From NCBI RefSeq assembly GCF_014203855.1, contig NZ_JACHJV010000002.1, positions 927,833 through 991,832 of the forward strand: a DNA stretch of 64,000 nucleotides, given 5' to 3'. Positions within the stretch are counted from its first letter, which is position 1; each line of letters opens with the position of its first letter. Positions 24,381-32,321 of the stretch are shown one piece after another. Both the position numbers and the translations under genes were made by a program. Below the pieces are notes generated by a model. The model saw only the letters and a list, made by a program, of their open reading frames with translations, had not been told where the DNA came from and ran no database searches. Origin of the DNA: Kitasatospora kifunensis. Lineage in GTDB: Bacteria; Actinomycetota; Actinomycetes; Streptomycetales; Streptomycetaceae.

Positions 24381-25763
24381 GTGGCGGCAGTGGCCCACCG
24401 CAAGCACAAGGAGCCGAACCTCCTCCTGGAGCGGCTCATCGACCAGAGCGGATTCGGGCGGGCCGCGCTCGCACGACGCGTCAACCAACTCGCGAAGCTG
24501 GCCGGCCTTAGCACCGCTTACGATCACACGTCCACAGGAAACTGGACGAGGCGTGGCATGGTCCCGCCGGCACCGGTCCCCTCCCTGATCGCCACCGCCC
24601 TGGCCGAGAAGCTCGGCCGGGCGGTCACCCCGGCCGAGATCGGCATGGGCGTGCCGCGGCTCGCACCCGCCGACATCGGCTTGGATTACCCGAGAGACGC
24701 GAGCGACGCGGCCCGCGTCGCCTGCGAGTACTGGAGCACCGTGGACCGCCGCACCCTGCTGAGCACCGGCTTCTCCGCCGCCGCCTACCACACCCCCTTC
24801 GCCCGCTGGCTCATCCGGCCCGCCGACGCCACCGGCGCTCGCATCGGCGGCCCCCGGGTCGGGCGCCGCGAGGTCGACGAGCTGTGGCAGGCCGCCGACG
24901 AGGCGCGCCGCTGGGACTCCAAGTACGGCGGCGGCAGCTGGCGCGCCAGCAGCGTCCTGGATTGCCTGCAGAACCGCGCCGCCCCGCTCCTGGCCGCCTC
25001 CTACACCGAGGCCGTGGGCCGCGATCTGTACGCGGTCACCGCCGAGCTCTCCCGGGTCGCCGCCTGGTCCGCGCTCGACGTCGGCCACCACGACGCCGCC
25101 CAGCGGCTGTTCATCCAGGGTCTGAGCCTGGCCCGCGCCGGCGGCGACGTGCAGCTCGGCTCCTACATCCTCACCACTGCCGCACTCCAGGTCCTGCTGC
25201 GCGGCTACCCGAATGAGGCCGTCGACATGGCCCAGGGCGCCTTTGAGCGAGCCCGCAAGGACGCGGCACCGCGTGTGCTTGCCTTCACCAAGCTGATCGA
25301 GGCCCGCGCCCACGCCCGCACCGGCGATGCCCGCGCCGCCGGCTCCGCGCTGGCCGCATCCGAGGCCCTCCTCGACCAAGCCCGCCCGGAGCAGGAGCCG
25401 GACTGGATCGGCTACTTCACCCATGCACGGCTCGCGGCCGACTCCACCGAGATCCACCGCGATCTGCACAACCCCAAGGCCGCGCTGCGCTGGAACGCGC
25501 AGGCCGCCATGTCGGCCGGTGACTTCACCCGCTCGGTCGGCATGCGCCTGGCCATCGTCGCCACCGCCCACCTGCAGGCACAGGAACTGGACCAGGGCCT
25601 GGCGCTCGGGCACCAGGCCGTCGGGATCCTCGCCCACGTCGAGTCCACCCGGGCCCGCGGCTACGTCCAGGACCTGGTCACCGCCCTCGCCCCCTGGCAG
25701 CAGGAGACGGCCGTCGCCGACTTCGTCCACCACGCCCGCACCGAACTCGCCCTGGCAGGCTGA
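24381..25763 (+). CDS. HTH-TPR transcriptional regulator, divergent to the six-gene operon
   Basis: GTG 24381 follows GGGAGG and gives 460 residues. Residues about 10-85 form a degenerate Cro/C1-type HTH (LLLERLIDQSGFGRAALARR, then NQLAKLAGLSTAYDHTSTGN). The rest is a helical repeat region: AAQRLFIQGLSLARAGGDVQ, EAVDMAQGAFERARKDAAPR, ALAASEALLDQARPEQEPDW. Proteins of this kind are abundant in Streptomyces and often sit beside biosynthetic genes. Its divergent position suggests it controls the 24202-16972 operon. A C-terminal fragment of a related protein lies at 4478-4677. Confidence 0.75.
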   Translation: MAAVAHRKHKEPNLLLERLIDQSGFGRAALARRVNQLAKLAGLSTAYDHTSTGNWTRRGMVPPAPVPSLIATALAEKLGRAVTPAEIGMGVPRLAPADIGLDYPRDASDAARVACEYWSTVDRRTLLSTGFSAAAYHTPFARWLIRPADATGARIGGPRVGRREVDELWQAADEARRWDSKYGGGSWRASSVLDCLQNRAAPLLAASYTEAVGRDLYAVTAELSRVAAWSALDVGHHDAAQRLFIQGLSLARAGGDVQLGSYILTTAALQVLLRGYPNEAVDMAQGAFERARKDAAPRVLAFTKLIEARAHARTGDARAAGSALAASEALLDQARPEQEPDWIGYFTHARLAADSTEIHRDLHNPKAALRWNAQAAMSAGDFTRSVGMRLAIVATAHLQAQELDQGLALGHQAVGILAHVESTRARGYVQDLVTALAPWQQETAVADFVHHARTELALAG

Positions 25764-25822
25764 TTCACTGCTCGTGAGGGCTCGCAGGTCGTTGTCGGCG
25801 CGGCGGACCGATGCTTGCGCGC

Positions 25823-25847
25823 CTGCTCCCGCCATAGGTGGGAGCAG
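25823..25847. terminator. bidirectional hairpin between convergent genes
   Basis: CTGCTCCC (25823-25830) pairs with GGGAGCAG (25840-25847) across a 9-nt loop, with further complementary bases outside (CGCC/GGCG, one offset). It lies 60 nt past the stop of the TPR regulator and 19 nt from the stop of the convergent PQQ-protein gene. Confidence 0.6.
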
Positions 25848-25865
25848 AGGCGCTGGCGGCGGCTG

Positions 25866-27178
25866 TCAGCCGGTGGTGCGTTGTGCGGAGACTTCGCCTT
25901 CGCTCCAGTACACGACGGCGTTGGCATCGACCAGGATCGGTGCGAACTGGGGGGTGGCGCGGTTGGCGCCGGTGTGGCCGTCGAGGACCACGGGCCCGTT
26001 GGGGGTGCTGCCGTAGAGCGCGCCGTGCCACACCGCGCTGAGCGAGGGGACGAGTCGGCCTCCTGCGTTCGAATCCAGCGTCCACAGCTGCTGCAGGCTG
26101 GTGGAGTCGAGTGCCACGATGGAGTCGCTCTGGTTGAACTCCTCGTCGCTGCACGCGATCACCGATGCCTGGTCGAAGGCGCAGCTCCAGGGGTGGATGT
26201 GGGGTGCCCGGCTGATGCTGGTGCGGGTGGCGCCGGTCTTCGCGTCCAGGAGGTCGAACCCGTTGGTGGTGTCGATCGCGATCAGGCCTGCGGCGGCCGG
26301 CGAGGCGGGGTGGGTTCCGTCGACCGGGGATGCGGACCAGCGGGTGGAGCCGTCCTGGGTCGCGTATCCGGTGAGCTGCCGCTGCCCGTACGTGGGGCTT
26401 CCCTCGCCCGTGACGACGTCGCCGGCCAGGGCGATGGCCTGGAACGACGCCCGCTTCCAGCGCAGCTGTCGGCTGCTCAGGTCCAGCACGTAGGTGGTCT
26501 CGTTCTGGGTGAGGACCACGTTCTGGGTATCGACGGCGACGACCCTGGCGGCTGTGATGCCGTCGGCTGCGAGGCTGTCGTCCTCGCCCATGATGTCGTC
26601 CGGGGACGGCGTCGAGTCGATCTGTGTGTCCCAGAGCCGTTGTCCGGTCGAGGCGTTGGCCGCGAGGATCTCGATGACGGTTCGCGACGGCGTGGTGCCG
26701 GTGCCCTGGACGACCCTGTCGAATGCGGCGAACACCGCGGGCGCACCGCTCAGGGAGGCGACCAGTGGGGCTGCGCGGACGGTTCCGTCGGTCGGGGCGG
26801 GCGTGATGGTGCCGGCACTCCAGGTTGTGCGGCCGGAGTACGTGTCGAAGGCTTCGATTCCGCTCTCGGCCGTGACGAACGCCGTGGCGCCGGAGAGCGT
26901 GACGGCGGGACGGTTCTTGGGCCCGCTGGTTGTGCTGGGCTGGGAAGCTCGTTCAGCATGGCACCGCCGGGAGCGCCTGCACCGAAGCGCATCGGAGGGT
27001 CGAACGCCTGATGGGCCGCCGGAGCCGGTGATCCGCTGGGCGAGCTCTTCGCGTTCGCTCCTGCTGCCGCGTCTCCCGGGCCGTGGCTCCCGCTGGAGCA
27101 TCCGGCCAGGACGGCCAGCAGCAGAGCCGTGCCGATCTCGCCGCGCACCGCTCGAAGTCTCGTCCTCGTCTGCCGCAT
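25866..27178 (-). pseudogene. PQQ-type beta-propeller lipoprotein, frameshifted near residue 80
   Basis: ATG 27178 starts a clear lipoprotein: RGEIGTALLLAVLAGCSSGS with its lipobox Cys. This frame makes sense through FGAGAPGGAMLNELPS. Around 26940 (minus strand cttccc) it must shift by one base to continue as QPSTTSGPKNRPAVTLSGAT and the propeller repeats (GQRLWDTQIDS, TYVLDLSSRQLRWKRASF, GSTRWSASPVDG, SLQQLWTLDSNAGGR) to the stop at 25866. Adding one base rejoins both halves, so the gene is either recently broken or the base is a sequence error. Extracellular propellers of this type act as scaffolds or sensors. The frame open upstream to 27248 is shadow. Confidence 0.72.
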
Positions 27179-27320
27179 CTCGGGCTTTGCCCCCTTGATT
27201 GTTACTGAAACGGATCAGACTGTATCTGGGTGTCACGATCGCTGTCATGGTTCCGGTGCTGGCCGTTGTCGGTTCGGCCTGGTCCCCAGCAGCCGTCAGG
27301 CATGGCTGTCGGGGGCTGGG

Positions 27321-27351
27321 CCGGTTCAGGCTTCCGAGCCTCTGGAACCGG
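27321..27351 (-). terminator. hairpin at the end of the conjugation operon
   Basis: CCGGTTC (27321-27327) with GGCT (27329-27332) pairs with AGCC (27337-27340) and GAACCGG (27345-27351), an 11-bp interrupted stem. It lies 25 nt beyond the stop of the Replic_Relax gene on the minus strand. The remaining gap to 27178 shows no gene. Confidence 0.5.
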
Positions 27352-27375
27352 CGGGGATCCGGCCGTGCCGGGCCG

Positions 27376-28329
27376 TCAGGCCGCGGTGCCTGCTGCCTCG
27401 GTGCGCAGCCAGGCGTCGACGGGGTGGTGGGGTCCGAGGATGGGGGTGAAGATCGGTGCGAAGGGGCCGTGTTCGCGGAGTTGGTCGAGGGTGGTGGCGC
27501 CGGCGCGGATGGGGGTGGTGGTCAGGAGGGGGTCGGCGTGGGCGAGGCTGCGCAGGTCGGCGATGCGGCGTTGCAGGCGGGCGGGTTCGGCGCCGGTGAA
27601 GACGAGCAGGACCCGTGGGTAGACGGGGTAGCGGTGGCGCCAGGCCGGCACGGCCGCGGAGCTGCGGGTGGCGGTGCGGGTTGCGCGGGGGCCGGGTGCT
27701 TGGGGGGTGTGCTGGTGGTAGCGGGCGTAGGCGTGGAGTTTGTGGGCGAGGCGGGCGATGGTCATGGTGGCGCGGTCGAGTTCGACGAAGAACGTCAGCA
27801 GGGTGCGGGTGTGCTCGGTGTGGTCGGTGTGGACGTAGTTGAGGACGGCGTCGGGGATGAGGGCGAGGTCTTCGCCGGGGCGGGCGGGGTCGCGGTAGGG
27901 GTGGGCGCTCTCCGGTGACCAGTCGAGGGGTCCGCATTCGTGGCCGAGCCGGTCGGCCCAGGTGACGAACGCGCATCCGGTTTCGACGGTGGCCAGGGTG
28001 TGCTCCTGGAGGGGGCCGGCGGCGGCTTCGGGACTCATCCGGTAAGGGCGTGCCGGGAGCAGGTCGGCGGCTTCGACGGCCTCGGCGCCTTTGGGAGTGA
28101 GCCACCACAGCAGGGCGCGCTGTCCGTGGGTGCGCCGCCCGACGTGGTCGGCAAGTCCGGCTTCGCGCAGGGTGTGGAGCTGCAGACGGATCTTGTCCGA
28201 GCGGGTGTGGTGGGGGGCCAGGAGGCGGTGCATCTGGTCGGTGGAGACGAGCCGGTGCTGGTAGAGGACGGTCATGGCCCGTTGTCCCATCGGGCCGATG
28301 CCCAGGGGCGCGGGGTGCGGGTACGCCAT
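27376..28329 (-). CDS. Replic_Relax (replication-relaxation) family protein
   Basis: This 317-residue protein begins with a winged-helix: GIGPMGQRAMTVLYQHRLVS, TDQMHRLLAPHH, LHTLREAGLADHVGRR. After a linker it has LALIPDAVLNY, TLLTFFVELDRATMTIARLA and VYPRVLLVFTGAEPARLQRR, the pattern of the Replic_Relax family (a D...E strand pair after the wHTH). Members accompany plasmid and conjugative-element genes and have been proposed to have relaxase or replication roles, not proven. It is the last gene of the T4SS operon, 11 nt after the VirD4-like gene. No classical relaxase is seen in the window, so it is the best local candidate for DNA processing. Confidence 0.75.
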   Translation of the reverse strand: MAYPHPAPLGIGPMGQRAMTVLYQHRLVSTDQMHRLLAPHHTRSDKIRLQLHTLREAGLADHVGRRTHGQRALLWWLTPKGAEAVEAADLLPARPYRMSPEAAAGPLQEHTLATVETGCAFVTWADRLGHECGPLDWSPESAHPYRDPARPGEDLALIPDAVLNYVHTDHTEHTRTLLTFFVELDRATMTIARLAHKLHAYARYHQHTPQAPGPRATRTATRSSAAVPAWRHRYPVYPRVLLVFTGAEPARLQRRIADLRSLAHADPLLTTTPIRAGATTLDQLREHGPFAPIFTPILGPHHPVDAWLRTEAAGTAA

Positions 28330-28340
28330 CGTGTGCTCCT

Positions 28341-30524
28341 TCAGTCGAGGCGGGTGGTGGGGTCGCCGGCTTGGCCGCCGGTCAGACCGAGGTGGTGGGT
28401 GAGGATCTCGGTGTCGAGGTGTTCGAGGTCGGCGAGGATCTGGCCGGCGGGTCGGCGGCGCATGTTGGTGTCGATCGCCGCATCGAGGTCGGGGATGCCG
28501 TCGGGGTTGAAGTAGTGGGCGAACACCTCCTCGACGGGCAGGCCGCGGACGCGGAACGGGGTGGTGCGCTGTCCGTCCAGGGCGATCGACATGATGTAGT
28601 GGTACTTGGGGAGCTCGGTGATGGTCTCGGGGGTGACGTGCCCGTTCCAGCGCTTGGCGACGAACGCGGCCTCGTCGTAGTCCGCGGCGCAGGTGGACAG
28701 CAGGGACTGGTTCTGCAGCAGCGCCTGTCGGGTGATCGCGGACAGGCGCAGCGCCATCTGCGTCATGCCGGTGAACCGGACCTCGTACTTGCGCAGCTGC
28801 TCGGCGATCGCGGCCAGGAAGCCTTTCGAGGAGGCGTCCAGGGCGGTCAGCTCATCGCCCCAGCCCCAGAACGTGTGCCGATCTTCGCGCAGGGTGTCCT
28901 GGCGGGACAGGCCGGCGCGGTGCAGGTCGTGGATGAGCAGGCAGGACACCAGCGCGTCCGACTCGGAGCCGGAGGGGCACACGAAGACGACCTTGTTCTC
29001 GTTCATCGCGCTGCGGACGTCGTAGCCCGAGCGGGGTGAGCCGAAGAAGGCTTGCAGCGACTGGGAGGTGTCGATGCGGTCGATGGCGTAGGTGACGGTC
29101 GGCACCGCATCCTTCGCCAGGGCAGGGAACGTCTTCTCCCAGTAGTCCCGCACCCGCTGCGGCAGTTTTGCCAGCAGCGCCCAGCGCCACTCCTCGTCCA
29201 CCAGCCAGGTCCTGATCTGGAAGAGCGTGCACTGCGCATCCGGCGCGCCCGCGGCGACGGCCTGGAGGTTGAGCAGGGCCAGGGCCTGGGCGGTGCGGGC
29301 CAGGATCGTGCGGGCACGGGGCGCGTGGTCGCCCCAGTCTTGGGCAGCGGCGATGCCCTCGACGACCGAGCGCACGATGTCCTGGACATCGGCTGCGGCC
29401 CGGTTCTCCATGGACAGCGGGTTCCAGGAGACGACCATCTGCTCCGGGCCGGTTTTGGCGAGGTTGATCTCCCACAGCCGGCCGGTGATGTGAGGGTGTG
29501 CCAGGTAGGGCTTGGCCCGCACCCACGCCTCGCCGTGCGGATCGAGGAACCAGGTGCCGTATCCGTTGTGGGCCAGCGCGATGCCCTGCACCAGGGCCTG
29601 CTCGGTCTTGCCGTGCCCGGCCTTGCCGAGCGACAACGCGAACAGCAGGTCCTTCACCCGCGCGGCCCCGATCCGCTCCACGCCGTCGGGGTAGACGACC
29701 GCGCCCAGCGGCACCAGATCGCGCTGGCCGGTGTAGACGGGCAGGGTCGCCGGGGCCGGCGGGACCAGTCCGCCGGAGCGCACCACCCCTGGGGCATGGC
29801 ACCGGGCGGTCGGCGGCTTCAGGAACCCGGCGAGCTCCGGCACGGTCAGCCACTGCCGGCGCCTGGGCGCGAACTCCCCGGTGTCGAAGCGCCGGTCGAA
29901 GCCGGCGACAGCCCGCCGGGTGCGGGGCCGGCACACCTTCAGGTAGTTCTCGCCGGAGGTGGCGGCGAACACGGCGAGCAGCTGGTGCATGCGCTCCAGC
30001 GCGGCCTGCGGGTGCGCGGCCTGGGTGCGCAGCAGCAGCTGCACCTCGAACACCGCCGAGCCGGGCTCGAACTTCCCGACCGCATCGCGCACGTCGGTCA
30101 TCCGCGGCAGACGCCCACCTCGTGCCGCGCCACCGCCACTGCCCGATGATCCGCCGCACCAGGCCGCAGTGAACGACTCCACCAGCCCCGCCCCCCACCG
30201 TCCGCCGGTGAGCTTCTCGCCGTACGCGGTGGGGCCGCGCCGCTTGGAGCGCGCCACCAGACGCCGACGTCGCCGGGCCAGCGCCCGCTGGGTGACGGGG
30301 ACCAGGTCGAGGACCACATCCGCCCGCTCCCCGTCCGCGGTGCGCACCGAGGAGAGTGCGGTGGCCAGCTGCTGGAGCGGATCGGGGGCCAGGCCGAGTG
30401 CGGCCAGCGGCTGGTGGTCGGGCAGGGCCAGGACCAGCTCGACACGCTCCGTGTAGACCGGCCGCATCGAACGGGAGGCACCGTCGGCGGCGGGCTTGGC
30501 GAGGTCGACCGTCGGCGCGCTCAC
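28341..30524 (-). CDS. VirD4/TraG-type coupling ATPase
   Basis: The 727-residue protein has Walker A SLGKAGHGKTEQALVQ near residue 298, then GYGTWFLDPHGEAWVRA, the DPHG motif typical of VirD4/TraG-like proteins, and Walker B FWGWGDELTALD near residue 554. The region TGMTQMALRLSAITRQALLQ and the late LDGQRTTPFRVRGLP complete the RecA-like motor. The N-terminal third is a soluble or weakly membrane-associated domain. Coupling proteins bring the relaxase-DNA complex to the secretion channel. Its gene overlaps the next upstream gene by 4 nt. Confidence 0.83.
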   Translation of the reverse strand: MSAPTVDLAKPAADGASRSMRPVYTERVELVLALPDHQPLAALGLAPDPLQQLATALSSVRTADGERADVVLDLVPVTQRALARRRRRLVARSKRRGPTAYGEKLTGGRWGAGLVESFTAAWCGGSSGSGGGAARGGRLPRMTDVRDAVGKFEPGSAVFEVQLLLRTQAAHPQAALERMHQLLAVFAATSGENYLKVCRPRTRRAVAGFDRRFDTGEFAPRRRQWLTVPELAGFLKPPTARCHAPGVVRSGGLVPPAPATLPVYTGQRDLVPLGAVVYPDGVERIGAARVKDLLFALSLGKAGHGKTEQALVQGIALAHNGYGTWFLDPHGEAWVRAKPYLAHPHITGRLWEINLAKTGPEQMVVSWNPLSMENRAAADVQDIVRSVVEGIAAAQDWGDHAPRARTILARTAQALALLNLQAVAAGAPDAQCTLFQIRTWLVDEEWRWALLAKLPQRVRDYWEKTFPALAKDAVPTVTYAIDRIDTSQSLQAFFGSPRSGYDVRSAMNENKVVFVCPSGSESDALVSCLLIHDLHRAGLSRQDTLREDRHTFWGWGDELTALDASSKGFLAAIAEQLRKYEVRFTGMTQMALRLSAITRQALLQNQSLLSTCAADYDEAAFVAKRWNGHVTPETITELPKYHYIMSIALDGQRTTPFRVRGLPVEEVFAHYFNPDGIPDLDAAIDTNMRRRPAGQILADLEHLDTEILTHHLGLTGGQAGDPTTRLD

Positions 30525-30985
30525 CGGGTCGCCCCCGTCGCCGTGGTGAAGCGGACCGGCTCGATGCCCTGGCCGGGCCGGGTGGAGCGGACCTCGACCT
30601 CAGCAAAACCGGGAAGGTTGAGAATCGCCGCGGCCCGGGCGGGGCCTTCGAGCAGGCAGCGCATCCGCCCGCCGTCGGCGCTGTAACGCAGCCGCACGGC
30701 CGCGCCCCGGGCCGGGATGTCCCCGGCGGCCTGGCGTACCCGGGCCAGGTGGTGGCTGAACCGGCCGACCTCGCCCTCGCTCGGGTCGAAGCCGGTCGTG
30801 GGCACGACCTCGACGCTGGTCCGGTTGGCGAGAGCGGCCCGGGCCGAGCGGATGCGCCGCCGCACTACAGCGGCCCAGACCCCGGCCGCGGCCAGGGCGG
30901 CTGCGCCCAGGTACGGGGACAGCAGCAGCGCCTGGTGGGTGGTGTCGAGGAGCGGCTGGAACCCGGGCAGAGTGGCGGCGCTCAT
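30521..30985 (-). CDS. small membrane protein paired with the coupling ATPase
   Basis: The 154 residues contain one clear membrane span (PYLGAAALAAAGVWAAVV) followed by a basic stop-transfer sequence and a soluble alpha/beta domain (EVVPTTGFDPSEGEVGRFSH; VEVRSTRPGQGIEPVRFTTA). It overlaps the VirD4-like gene by ATGA, and the coupling ATPase itself lacks obvious N-terminal spans. I infer that this protein supplies the membrane anchor. The family name is not known to me. Confidence 0.6.
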   Translation of the reverse strand: MSAATLPGFQPLLDTTHQALLLSPYLGAAALAAAGVWAAVVRRRIRSARAALANRTSVEVVPTTGFDPSEGEVGRFSHHLARVRQAAGDIPARGAAVRLRYSADGGRMRCLLEGPARAAAILNLPGFAEVEVRSTRPGQGIEPVRFTTATGATR

Positions 30986-31157
30986 GCCGGCACCGCATGG
31001 CGCGAGAAGCGGTCGGGAGTGTGGAGCACGGTGGCCTCCTGGTCGATGTCGGCGGAATGTTCCTTCACCCAGGCCAAGCCGGGGCGTGGGGCCGGTTCAG
31101 ACATCGCCACCCAAGGCTTTGCCAATCCGTTACCAGGTGGCGTCCGGTGACGTCAGG

Positions 31158-32321
31158 TCAGCTCGCCACCACCCGGCGGACGGCGAGGATCTGGCCGAAG
31201 GCGCTGGTGGGGATGACGTCGACCACGGCGCCGGCGTGCGGCGCCTGCACGAGGAGTCCTTGGCCGATGGCCATGGCCACGTGTTCGGGCTGCTGGGCCG
31301 TTCCCTCGGTGAAGACGAGGTCGCCGGGGTGCAGTGCGGCGGGGTCGGTGGGTTCGGCGGTGCCGTCGTGGATCTGCGTGTAGGTGGTGCGGGTGAGGGT
31401 GATGCCGGCGATGCCGTAGGCGCGTTGGACCAGGGAGGAGCAGTCGCAGCGCCCGGCGGGGTCGGCGCCGTGGGGGTCGGTGCACTGGCCGCCCCACTGG
31501 TACGCGGTCCCCAGCTGGCCCAGGGCCCACTGGATCGCGGCGCGCACCGGGGCGGGCGCCTGGGTCGGGATCTGGTAGTCGGCGGGCAGGGCGCCGGGTG
31601 GGATTGTGCCCGTGGCATCCGGGAGCGCGGTGGCGCATCCGCTGGTGCTCGTCAAGGTGCTGTCAGCGGATGGCAGCGTGCTGGTGGCGGTGGCGCTGAG
31701 GGTGGGGGCGATGGCCTGTTGCAGGGTGGTGGCGAGCGTCTCGTGCGGGGCGTAGGCGTCCGGGTAGCCGGATTGCTGGACTTTCTGGGCGGCGACGGTC
31801 AGGGGCAGTTGCTGCCAGTCGGGGACCGTGAGCAGTGCGGTGTAGAACCGGGTGCTGGCGTAGAGGGGGTCGCTGATCTGCTGGGCGGTTCCCCAGCCTT
31901 GGGAGGGGCGCTGCTGGAACAGGCCGAGCGAGTCGAGGTCGCCGCCGGGCAGGTTGCGCAGGTCGGACTCTTGGAGCGCGGTGGCCAGGGCGATGATCTG
32001 GCCGCGGGCCGGGACGCCCAGCTGGATGCCGGTCGCCACGATCACCTTGGCGTTGGGGATCTGTTCGCCCGGCACGTCCAGGCCGGGCACCTGCACTTGG
32101 GCGGTGCCGGTCAGTGCTTGCTGGACCTGCTGCGTGAGCTGGGCGGTGTCGGTTCCCGAGGGTGTGGTGTCGGGGCACGGGGCCTGTGCGGCCTGTTGGG
32201 TGTTGGCGGCTTGGGTTTGGGCGAGGCCGGCGGCGTGGGAGGCGATGGCGGCGAGCAGGACGATGCCGAACAGGGGTAGCAGGGTGGCGACGGCCAGGAG
32301 GCGAATGGTGCGACGGCTCAT
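31158..32321 (-). CDS. NlpC/P60 peptidoglycan hydrolase of the T4SS (VirB1-like role)
   Basis: ATG 32321 overlaps the VirB6-like stop (ATGA) and gives 387 residues. An N-terminal membrane anchor (LLAVATLLPLFGIVLLAAIA) is followed by a lytic-transglycosylase-like region (IIALATALQESDLRNLPGGD; SLGLFQQRPSQGWG, the usual ESxGLxQ-type pattern). The C-terminus is an NlpC/P60 domain with the catalytic Cys in GRCDCSSLVQRAYG and His in QPEHVAMAIGQG. It should cut local peptidoglycan so the conjugation channel can cross the wall. Confidence 0.85.
   Translation of the reverse strand: MSRRTIRLLAVATLLPLFGIVLLAAIASHAAGLAQTQAANTQQAAQAPCPDTTPSGTDTAQLTQQVQQALTGTAQVQVPGLDVPGEQIPNAKVIVATGIQLGVPARGQIIALATALQESDLRNLPGGDLDSLGLFQQRPSQGWGTAQQISDPLYASTRFYTALLTVPDWQQLPLTVAAQKVQQSGYPDAYAPHETLATTLQQAIAPTLSATATSTLPSADSTLTSTSGCATALPDATGTIPPGALPADYQIPTQAPAPVRAAIQWALGQLGTAYQWGGQCTDPHGADPAGRCDCSSLVQRAYGIAGITLTRTTYTQIHDGTAEPTDPAALHPGDLVFTEGTAQQPEHVAMAIGQGLLVQAPHAGAVVDVIPTSAFGQILAVRRVVAS

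Noticed and set aside
26060..26085. TTCGAATCC sequence reminiscent of a tRNA T-loop
   Set aside because: It lies inside the PQQ-propeller coding region and no cloverleaf stems surround it.
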